Shown here in pieces: positions 1 through 5,426 of a stretch of 5,747 bases of DNA (position 1 is its first letter; each line of letters starts with the position of its first letter). Below the pieces are notes generated by a model that worked only from the letters and a program-made list of their open reading frames with translations, was not told the DNA's origin and did no database searches. The position numbers were made by a program, and so were the translations under genes. The stretch is from an uncultured Eubacteriales bacterium (GTDB taxonomy: Bacteria > Bacillota > Clostridia > Christensenellales > Borkfalkiaceae): the NCBI GenBank assembly GCA_900556195.1, contig USOJ01000092.1:1-5747 (forward strand), written 5' to 3'.

Positions 1-57
1 AAAATATTCGACGATTGCGTTTTTACGAAAAATTTTCACCGCCACGCGGTTTTACGG

Positions 58-89
58 CAAAAATAAGGCGGACGGAAAAATTTTCCGCC
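58..89 (-). terminator. Rho-independent terminator of the exporter operon
   Basis: On the minus strand, about 25 nt past the stop codon of the second exporter gene, GGCGGA pairs perfectly with TCCGCC (plus-strand arms 67-72 and 84-89, loop of 11 nt). It is followed by the T-rich tail TTATTTTTG (plus strand 58-66). A GC-rich stem followed by a U-run right after the last gene of the operon is the classic intrinsic terminator layout. The inner bases CGGAAAA/TTTTCCG offer an alternative pairing, so the exact fold is uncertain. Confidence 0.7.
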
Positions 90-114
90 CCTATTTAATC
101 AACCCTTTTGTATC

Positions 115-1878
115 TTATACGACGGCGAATTGACTGTTATAAAGAGTCGAATAAAAACCGCCTTTTTGCATAAGTTCGTCGTGAGTGCCTTTTTCTATTA
201 CGTCGCCCTCGTTCATTACGAGTATCAGGTCGGCGTTTTTAATCGTCGATAATCTGTGCGCTATTACGAAACTCGTTCTGCCTTTGGTGAGTTCGTCCAT
301 CGCCCTTTGAATTACGAGTTCTGTACGGGTATCGACCGACGAAGTCGCTTCGTCGAGAATAAGCATCGGCGAATTTTGAAGCATCGCGCGCGCTATCGTT
401 ATAAGTTGTTTCTGCCCCGCCGAAATCGACGAACTTTCGGAAAGTTCCGTATTAAAGCCGCCCGGCAACGAGCGGACGAATTTATCCAGCCCGCACGCCC
501 TGCACACGCGTTCGAGGTCTTCGTCCGTAACGCCGCTCATATTATATACGAGATTTTCGCGCAAAGTGCCTTCGAAAAGCCACGTATCCTGCAAAACCAT
601 AGAAAACAGATTATGGTCGTCTTCGCGTTTCATATCGTTTATCGAAACGCCGTCTATCGTAATATCCCCGCCGTTTATGTCGAAAAACCGCATAAGCAGG
701 TTGACCATAGTCGTCTTGCCCGCGCCCGTAGGTCCGACAATCGCCACTTTCTGTCCCGACTTCACGCTCGCAGAAAAGTCCTTTATGATTATTTTATCGG
801 GAGTATCGGGATAGGCGAAGCGAACGTCTTTGAATTCCACGTTACCCTTAACGCACGTAAGTTCAGCCATCTTATCGCTTTCGTCGGGCATGTCTTCGCT
901 CTCTAAAAAGTCGAATATTCTGCCCGCCGAGGCGGAAGCGGTCTGCAGATTGGTAAGCCCCTGCGCTATCTGCGTAAGCGGCGAAGTGAACAGTCTTACG
1001 TAGAGTATAAACGACACTATTCCGCCGAAATTTATCTTTCCGTTTACGGCTAAAATCGAGCCGACCACGCATACTGCGACGTACGCCACGTTACTTATCA
1101 CGCTCATCAGCGGCTGCATTATTCCCGACAGAAACTGCGACTTCCAGTTGGCGTTATATACGTCGATATTCAACTTATCGAAGGCTTTATTGACCTGACG
1201 TTCCGCTTCGGAAAGTTTAATCGTTTCATGCCCCGAATACGATTCTTCGATGTATCCGTTGAGCGCGCCCAGACAGCGTTGTCTGTCCGCAAAGTATTTT
1301 TGCGAACGCTTCATTATAAGCACCGTTATTATCATACCGATAAACGTAACGGCGAGAGAAATAAGGGCGAGCCGCCATTCGGTTATAAACATCATAATAA
1401 GGCAACCGACAAATTGCGCCGTCGCGCCGATTATCGTCGGCAGGCTGTTCGTAAGCCCCTGTTGCAGAGTCGAAACGTCGTTGGTGATACGGCTTAAAAT
1501 ATCCCCCTGCGAAGTGGTATTGAAGTATTTAAGCGGCACCGTATTTATCTTTTCGGAAAGTTCGCCCCTTAGCCTGTAAGACATTTTAAGCGTTACGACC
1601 GCCATTATATAGTTCTGCAAAAACGAGAACGCCGCGCTTAAACAATACAGGCACACGAGCGTTGCGCCGATTTTCGTTATCGCCGCAAGGTCGATTTCGC
1701 CCAGAAGTCCGTCCGAAATGACGTTGGCGATTTCGCCTACTTTATCGGGGCCTATAATGGTTATAATCGCGCTTGCCGCCGCAAGAATCAACGCCACGAC
1801 GACCCATATTACGCTCTTTTTAAGATAATCCGCGCTCTTTTTAAGCGATCGTATACGATTGGTTTCATTACGTTTCAT
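115..1878 (-). CDS. ABC exporter half-transporter, catalytic-site subunit of a heterodimer
   Basis: This is a fused membrane-plus-ATPase half-transporter of 587 residues, the usual length of BmrCD/LmrCD/TM287-288-type exporters. Six membrane segments lie near residues 22-42, 68-94, 146-166, 170-189, 255-277 and 284-304. In the ATPase domain one sees Walker A GPTGAGKT (382-389), Q-loop Q430, a degenerate signature ISAGQ (485-489, expected LSGGQ), Walker B MLILD ending in D509 with catalytic E510, and H-loop H541. Catalytic Glu and His are thus intact while the signature is altered, the reverse of its partner gene. The ATG at 1878 is chosen because it overlaps the upstream stop (ATGA) and has AGGAGGAG 10 nt before it; a longer frame opening at 1941 would lie inside the partner gene. 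Efflux of drugs, peptides or lipids is inferred from the family, and the substrate is unknown. Confidence 0.95.
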   Translation of the reverse strand: MKRNETNRIRSLKKSADYLKKSVIWVVVALILAAASAIITIIGPDKVGEIANVISDGLLGEIDLAAITKIGATLVCLYCLSAAFSFLQNYIMAVVTLKMSYRLRGELSEKINTVPLKYFNTTSQGDILSRITNDVSTLQQGLTNSLPTIIGATAQFVGCLIMMFITEWRLALISLAVTFIGMIITVLIMKRSQKYFADRQRCLGALNGYIEESYSGHETIKLSEAERQVNKAFDKLNIDVYNANWKSQFLSGIMQPLMSVISNVAYVAVCVVGSILAVNGKINFGGIVSFILYVRLFTSPLTQIAQGLTNLQTASASAGRIFDFLESEDMPDESDKMAELTCVKGNVEFKDVRFAYPDTPDKIIIKDFSASVKSGQKVAIVGPTGAGKTTMVNLLMRFFDINGGDITIDGVSINDMKREDDHNLFSMVLQDTWLFEGTLRENLVYNMSGVTDEDLERVCRACGLDKFVRSLPGGFNTELSESSSISAGQKQLITIARAMLQNSPMLILDEATSSVDTRTELVIQRAMDELTKGRTSFVIAHRLSTIKNADLILVMNEGDVIEKGTHDELMQKGGFYSTLYNSQFAVV

Positions 1879-3638
1879 ACGCGTTTCTCCTCCTCTTGCG
1901 AACCTAATTGCGACGCCGCTATCTCGCGGTAAATTTCGCAATTTTTCATAAGTTCGTCGTGCGTTCCTCTGCCGACGATTTCGCCGCGTTCGAGTACGAG
2001 TATTTCGTCGGCGTGCCGTATCGTACCGACCCTTTGCGCCACGATAATTTTAGTAACGCCTTCGTACTTTTCGTTGAGTTCTTTTCTGAGTTGCGCGTCG
2101 GTGCGGTAATCGAGCGCGGAAAACGAATCGTCGAAAACGAGAATTTCGGGCTTTCTTGCGAGCGCGCGTGCAATAGACAATCTTTGCTTTTGTCCGCCCG
2201 ACACGTTACGACCGAGTTGCGCTATTTTATATCCGGATTTTTCGGGCAACTTATCCACGAATTCGTCGGCTTGCGAGACTTCGAGCGATTCGTTCAGATC
2301 AGCGTCGTTATATTCCGCCCCGCTCTCGCCGAAAAAGACGTTATCTTTTACCGTACCCGAAAAAAGCGTCGCCTTTTGCGTTACGAAGCCGATTTTGTCG
2401 AGCAAAGCCTTTTCGGTATACTCTTTTACGTTCACTCCGTCAACCAGAACTTCGCCTTGCGTTGCGTCGTAGGTACGCGGAATAAGGTTTACTAGCGTCG
2501 TTTTGCCCGACCCCGTCGCGCCGATTATCGCAAGCGTTTTGCCCTTTTCCACCCTGAAATTTACGTCCGACAATTCGTCTTCGGGCGAGCCTTTATAGCG
2601 GAAACTTACGTTTCTAAATTCTACTGTTCCTTCTTCTGCGGACTTGTCGACGCTGCCGCCCTTAATCGACGGCTCCGTTGACAAAACTTCGTTGATACGT
2701 TCGGCGGAAACCTGCGCCTGCGGCAACATCATGAATATCATAACGAGCATCATAAACGACATTACGATATACGTCGCGTAGGTCAAAAAAGCAAGCACTT
2801 CGCTGAAAAACGCTATTCTGCCCGAAACGTTCGCGGCGGGGATATTGTTCACGAGCGCGGCGCCGAGCCAATAAATTACGAGCGTAAGCCCGTTCATCCC
2901 GAGCGTCATCGTCGGGTTTACCAGCGCAAACGCCTTTTGATTTTTCATCTGCAAACCGAACATTTCTTTGCTCGGCTTATCGAATTTTTCGTTCTGATAA
3001 TCTTCGGCGTTGAAGGCGTGCACGACGTTTATACCCGTAAGATTTTCCCTTGCGGCGAGATTGATTTTATCCGTCGCTTTCTGCACTTTACGGAATCTCG
3101 GAATACATATCGCCATAACGATAAATACCGTTACGCAGATAACGACGACGAAAGCCGCAGTAACGGCTGATAATTCCCAACTTTTGCCGAGAATTTTAAT
3201 AACCGCCCACACCGCCATAATCGGCGCTTTTATCAGCATTTGCAGCCCCATGGCTACTATCATCTGTATCTGCGTTATGTCGTTGGTGGTTCTCGTTATA
3301 AGGCTCGGCACCGAAAAATCGTTCATTTCGGTCTTTGAAAAATCGGTTACGCGCCGAAAGAGTTTCTCTCTCACGACGAAACTGAACCCGGAAGCCGTCC
3401 TTGCGGCGAGATACCCGCAAATTACGGCGAAAACCGCGCTGACAAGGGTACAACCGAGCATTTTAAGCCCGACTTTCCAAATCTCGTCGGTTGCGCCCGA
3501 AGTCTTGATTAAAGTCGTAAGCCTCGTCATATAGTCGGGCAAAAGCAGGTCGAAATAGACCTGCCCTACGACGAGAAGCAGACAAACGGCAGCCATTACG
3601 ACTTCTTTAACCCGCATGTTTTTAAGTAATTTTAACAT
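1875..3638 (-). CDS. ABC exporter half-transporter, degenerate-site subunit of a heterodimer
   Basis: This half-transporter also has 587 residues and is the first exporter gene of the operon. Membrane segments lie near residues 13-34, 57-79, 132-150, 155-178, 246-264 and 281-305. The ATPase domain has Walker A GATGSGKT (373-380), Q-loop Q421, an intact signature VSGGQ (479-483), and Walker B ILVFD ending in D503. The next residue is D504, where exporters normally carry the catalytic Glu. The H-loop His is replaced by Gln (Q535 in VAQR). In known heterodimers these substitutions mark the subunit whose own nucleotide site barely hydrolyses ATP but which lends its signature to the partner's active site. 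The ATG at 3638 is preferred: it lies 4 nt after the marR stop with AAGGA 10 nt upstream. A frame open from 3686 would overlap marR and adds 16 residues not typical of the family. It is translationally coupled to the next gene by ATGA. Confidence 0.95.
   Translation of the reverse strand: MLKLLKNMRVKEVVMAAVCLLLVVGQVYFDLLLPDYMTRLTTLIKTSGATDEIWKVGLKMLGCTLVSAVFAVICGYLAARTASGFSFVVREKLFRRVTDFSKTEMNDFSVPSLITRTTNDITQIQMIVAMGLQMLIKAPIMAVWAVIKILGKSWELSAVTAAFVVVICVTVFIVMAICIPRFRKVQKATDKINLAARENLTGINVVHAFNAEDYQNEKFDKPSKEMFGLQMKNQKAFALVNPTMTLGMNGLTLVIYWLGAALVNNIPAANVSGRIAFFSEVLAFLTYATYIVMSFMMLVMIFMMLPQAQVSAERINEVLSTEPSIKGGSVDKSAEEGTVEFRNVSFRYKGSPEDELSDVNFRVEKGKTLAIIGATGSGKTTLVNLIPRTYDATQGEVLVDGVNVKEYTEKALLDKIGFVTQKATLFSGTVKDNVFFGESGAEYNDADLNESLEVSQADEFVDKLPEKSGYKIAQLGRNVSGGQKQRLSIARALARKPEILVFDDSFSALDYRTDAQLRKELNEKYEGVTKIIVAQRVGTIRHADEILVLERGEIVGRGTHDELMKNCEIYREIAASQLGSQEEEKRV
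1887..1894 (-). promoter_or_regulatory. Shine-Dalgarno site of second exporter gene
   Basis: The minus strand reads AGGAGGAG 10 nt before the ATG at 1878, within the last codons of the first exporter gene. It fixes the start at 1878 and suggests coupled, roughly equimolar translation of the two subunits. Confidence 0.75.
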
Positions 3639-3642
3639 TTTT

Positions 3643-4098
3643 TTATTTTCCTTTTTTATCGATAATACGGGATACGTTTCCGTCAATCGTCTTCATAACC
3701 CTTTGCCATACGAGCGAATCTTCTTCCGAAATACCGTTTCTCAACTCGGCGGAAAACTCCCGTTGAATTTTTCTGCCTTTTTCTATCAGTTCGCCGGCTT
3801 TTTCGGCAGGAATAAGCCTGGTTTTGCGTCTGTCTTCCGGTACGACGGTACGCGTTATCAATCCGTCGCGCACGAGTCGGTCGATATGTACCGATACTAT
3901 GCCCGATTTTACCCCGCGCATCCGGCACATATCGTTCGCCGTGGCGTTATCCGGATTATTTGCCAGAAACAACAGAATATCCAGCGCGAGCGGCGGCAAA
4001 CCGGTTTCCTTGCACAACGGCTTTAACAGAGTGTGATACGCTTCGTTGATTTTAGAAGCGTGATCGAATACTTTCGATAGATTAAATTGCTTTTCCAT
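3643..4098 (-). CDS. MarR-family transcriptional regulator of the exporter operon
   Basis: This 151-residue protein has the length and layout of a MarR winged-helix regulator. It has an N-terminal dimerisation helix (residues 5-30), a helix-turn-helix around 52-79 (NATANDMC then SGIVSVHIDRLVRDGLI), and a wing carrying the family's basic DRRKT motif at 89-93. C-terminal dimerisation helices run from about 97 to 146. It is the first gene of an operon with two ABC exporter genes, and the next start lies 4 nt past its stop. It probably acts as a dimeric ligand-responsive repressor of its own operon (inference). The start at 4098 is supported by GAGGAG 6 nt upstream and by the family's usual N-terminus. 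The reading frame stays open upstream to 4380, but that part encodes an unrelated cut HD domain across a sharp composition change, so it is not counted as part of this gene. Confidence 0.9.
   Translation of the reverse strand: MEKQFNLSKVFDHASKINEAYHTLLKPLCKETGLPPLALDILLFLANNPDNATANDMCRMRGVKSGIVSVHIDRLVRDGLITRTVVPEDRRKTRLIPAEKAGELIEKGRKIQREFSAELRNGISEEDSLVWQRVMKTIDGNVSRIIDKKGK
3649..3653 (-). promoter_or_regulatory. Shine-Dalgarno site of first exporter gene
   Basis: The minus strand reads AAGGA inside the last codons of marR, 10 nt before the ATG at 3638. It supports that start over the in-frame ATG at 3686, which lies inside marR. Confidence 0.6.
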
Positions 4099-4104
4099 AA
4101 ATTT

Positions 4105-4110
4105 CTCCTC
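4105..4110 (-). promoter_or_regulatory. Shine-Dalgarno site of marR
   Basis: The minus strand reads GAGGAG with 6 nt to the ATG at 4098. Its presence shows that marR is an independent gene despite the in-frame opening upstream. Just 5' of it in the leader is the short inverted repeat CGCCG-T-CGGCG (4110-4120), whose sequence recurs in part at 4127-4135. Confidence 0.8.
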
Positions 4111-4137
4111 GCCGTCGGCGCGTATCCGCCGTCGGTA

Positions 4138-4157
4138 ATATTCTAATTTTAGAATAT
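4138..4157. promoter_or_regulatory. 20-bp perfect palindrome at the zone junction, possible MarR operator
   Basis: ATATTCTA and TAGAATAT form perfect 8-bp arms (4138-4145 and 4150-4157) around a 4-nt centre, about 40 nt upstream of marR. MarR dimers typically bind AT-rich palindromes of this size next to their own gene, so an operator is possible. However, the right arm also encodes part of the conserved HD-domain segment (D-I-L-K), and the junction of the two unrelated sequences falls in or beside the left arm. The symmetry may therefore be accidental, or may have helped form the junction. No convincing -35/-10 pair accompanies it. Confidence 0.3.
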
Positions 4158-4380
4158 CTATTATTTCTTTTGAAAATACCTCTTCTAGTTGCTTAAACGT
4201 TACATTTGTATCTTCAACAACATCATGGAGTAACGCAATTATACATTCATTTTCTGTATCCATTTGTTCTGCTACATGAATTGGGTGATATATATATGGA
4301 ACTCCAGATTTGTCGACTTGGTTTTTATGTGCTTCATAAGCTATTATCATTGCTTTTCTTGTTAACTTAGTATTAATCAT
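4144..4380 (-). pseudogene. Truncated RelA/SpoT-type HD domain protein (N-terminal 79 residues)
   Basis: The first 79 residues match the start of the HD hydrolase domain of the RelA/SpoT/MESH1 family, which removes pyrophosphate from (p)ppGpp. Visible are AYEAHKNQVDKSG (14-26), the metal-ligand His in YHPIH (H32), and the HD pair with its acidic tail in LLHDVVEDT (H52, D53, E56, D57). The family-typical FSKEIIDILKL (69-79) follows. Homology then stops abruptly and the frame runs into the marR leader at E80. The distal metal-binding Asp region (usually KLADLxHN) is missing, so activity is not expected. Small single-domain HD proteins of about 150 residues that begin in this way are common in Clostridia, and this looks like one cut roughly in half. 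No good Shine-Dalgarno site lies at normal distance: AAGGAG is 43 nt upstream of the ATG, with a hairpin between. Confidence 0.8.
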
Positions 4381-4396
4381 CTATTCAACATATAAT

Positions 4397-4429
4397 CAAT
4401 CAAAGCATATTGATTGTATTATTCTCCTT
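4397..4429 (-). promoter_or_regulatory. Displaced Shine-Dalgarno and small hairpin in the HD gene leader
   Basis: On the minus strand AAGGAG (4424-4429) is followed by a perfect 7-bp inverted repeat, CAATCAA/TTGATTG (arms 4410-4416 and 4397-4403, 6-nt loop), then 16 nt to the ATG at 4380. The loop region holds a two-codon frame ATG-CTT-TGA (4400-4408). Whether this leader controls translation or is simply a poor start region cannot be told from the sequence. Confidence 0.3.
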
Positions 4430-4467
4430 CTACTACTTATAATTAGCTTTTCATAAAATTCTTTATA

Positions 4468-4941
4468 TTACAATGTTCTGTAATTATTTTTATCTGATCT
4501 TTCATCTTTTTCCATATCATATTTTTTGTTATTGTAAAACCAATCTGTTTTACTGTCTTTTGGGTGTGACTGTCTATTTTTATCTAGTAATAAATCAAAA
4601 AAAGTAAACAGTGGTAATGCAACTCCTACTAACGAAAATAATACATTAATATAATCATCAACCATTCCGTTTCCAGCTTGCATTGCCTGCAAATTTTTAA
4701 ACAAATATACGCCAAAATATCCTAAATATCCGATCATATATACAATAGAACCTAAAAATTTTCTCTTTGCAATGAATACAAAACATATTAAGGCTACAAA
4801 AATCATTGCTATCTCCATATTCATATCCATTGGTTTTATCATAAACTCTATTCCCATAGAGTTTGTATAAGTTGCAATTATCCTTAATATCCAAAACATT
4901 ACATCTAAAGCTAATACCATCCAAGTGCTAAATTTTTGCAT
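4468..4941 (-). CDS. Four-helix membrane protein of unknown function
   Basis: This 157-residue protein has four predicted membrane helices at about 6-24, 42-59, 62-82 and 97-118, then a hydrophilic, charged tail of about 40 residues. The tail contains KTDWFYNN (131-138) and ends in SDKNNYRTL. The tail style, with aromatic DWF followed by an Asp/Glu/Lys-rich stretch and NNYRT, resembles from memory a conserved hypothetical family of Clostridia, but I cannot assign a function. There is no signal peptide cleavage motif, and the N-terminus is the first helix. The start is well supported: AGGAGG (4950-4955) lies 8 nt before the ATG. It stands between the terminator of the DUF1292 gene and the HD fragment, and no clear promoter was found. 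AT-rich codons match the rest of zone 2 and differ sharply from the exporter operon. Confidence 0.8.
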   Translation of the reverse strand: MQKFSTWMVLALDVMFWILRIIATYTNSMGIEFMIKPMDMNMEIAMIFVALICFVFIAKRKFLGSIVYMIGYLGYFGVYLFKNLQAMQAGNGMVDDYINVLFSLVGVALPLFTFFDLLLDKNRQSHPKDSKTDWFYNNKKYDMEKDERSDKNNYRTL

Positions 4942-4997
4942 TTGTTTTTCCTCCTACTAAAAAAATATATTAAAAAGATTTCGTCAATATAGAATAG

Positions 4998-5030
4998 AAA
5001 TGGCTATTGAATTTGCCTCAATAGCCATTT
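4998..5030 (-). terminator. Rho-independent terminator after the DUF1292 gene
   Basis: Perfect 13-bp arms (4998-5010 and 5018-5030, core ATGGCTATTGA/TCAATAGCCAT) enclose a 7-nt loop, starting about 12 nt past the stop of the DUF1292 gene. On the minus strand a T-rich run (TTTCTATTCTATATT) overlaps the end of the stem and follows it. The plus-strand side is followed by TATAATAATTATTA, but no plus-strand gene needs it. Confidence 0.8.
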
Positions 5031-5041
5031 TATAATAATTA

Positions 5042-5368
5042 TTAGTCTACAAAATCAAATTCATTTTTGAATTTATCTTTAAATATCTCAAATACTTTTG
5101 TTAATGTTTCTTCATCTTCAACGCTAACATATGATTCTGTTTCTTCATCACTGTCATCGTCTGAGTCTTCAACTTTTAGAATTACCACTTCTCCTGGCTC
5201 TTCGCTTTCTTCATCATCCACTGGTAATAAAACAACATATTCTTCATTATCTAATTCAACTAAATCTAAAAGTTCGAAGTTAGATTCCTTTCCTTCTTCA
5301 TCTGTTAAAGTTATTATGTTGTCTGATAATTCTTCCTCAGAATTGTTTGTTATGTTTTCGTCATTCAT
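5042..5368 (-). CDS. DUF1292 (YrzB-like) acidic protein
   Basis: This small, very acidic protein has 108 residues. Its central part (IITLTDEEGKESNFELLDLVELDNEEYVVLLPVDD, about residues 18-52) matches the DUF1292 fold pattern seen in Bacillus YrzB: a beta strand with D-E-G, then F-x-L-L, then YVVLLP. Residues 53-90 are largely Asp/Glu/Ser, and the C-terminus (TLTKVFEIFKDKFKNEF) is probably helical. The biochemical role of the family is not established. In many Bacillota it sits beside the Holliday-junction resolvase gene ruvX, but here the upstream neighbour is a cut exonuclease fragment instead. AAGGGAG (5378-5384) lies 9 nt before the ATG, and a perfect TATAAT lies at 5398-5403. A strong terminator follows, so it looks like a single-gene transcription unit. 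The serine-rich open frame on the opposite strand is its shadow. Confidence 0.88.
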   Translation of the reverse strand: MNDENITNNSEEELSDNIITLTDEEGKESNFELLDLVELDNEEYVVLLPVDDEESEEPGEVVILKVEDSDDDSDEETESYVSVEDEETLTKVFEIFKDKFKNEFDFVD

Positions 5369-5397
5369 TATTTTATTCTCCCTTCAAAATTAATTTT

Positions 5398-5426
5398 ATT
5401 ATAATTTGCATTTCTACAAAATTAAA
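5398..5426 (-). promoter_or_regulatory. Likely promoter of the DUF1292 gene
   Basis: The minus strand has a perfect -10 hexamer TATAAT (5398-5403). With a 17-nt spacer the -35 position reads TTTAAT (5421-5426), which matches TTGACA at only three positions. The -35 falls within the end of the truncated exonuclease reading frame, next to the second composition boundary, so the original -35 may have been replaced. Transcription from here would give a leader of roughly 20-25 nt before the ATG at 5368. Confidence 0.35.

Noticed and set aside
38..53. Possible plus-strand terminator: ACCGC-CAC-GCGGT followed by TTT
   Set aside because: The stem is only 5 bp with a 3-nt loop and a short T run, and no plus-strand gene is visible before it in the window.
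256..906. Long open frames on the plus strand opposite the exporter genes, and similar ones through 1228-3534
   Set aside because: They lie wholly opposite strongly supported ABC exporter coding sequence, their translations are rich in Arg, His and Phe without domain motifs, and none has a Shine-Dalgarno site that would support it.
4110..4135. CRISPR-like or tandem-repeat array from the two CGCCGTCGG copies
   Set aside because: There are only two 9-bp copies with an 8-nt gap, far too short and few for an array.
4964..4987. TTGACG (4982-4987) with TATATT (4964-4969) as promoter of the membrane-protein gene
   Set aside because: The spacer is only 12 nt, far from the usual 16-18, and no other -10 at correct distance resembles the consensus.
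5067..5393. Serine-rich open frame on the plus strand, 108 codons
   Set aside because: It is the mirror of the Asp/Glu-rich DUF1292 gene: GAA/GAT runs read as TTC/ATC and TCN on the other strand. It has no family resemblance, and the minus-strand gene has an SD site, promoter and terminator.
4144..5415. Zone 2 as an integrated mobile element or defence island
   Set aside because: There is no transposase, integrase, terminal inverted repeat, target duplication or recognisable defence domain. The only clues are two cut genes and composition change, which fit a chimera at least as well.
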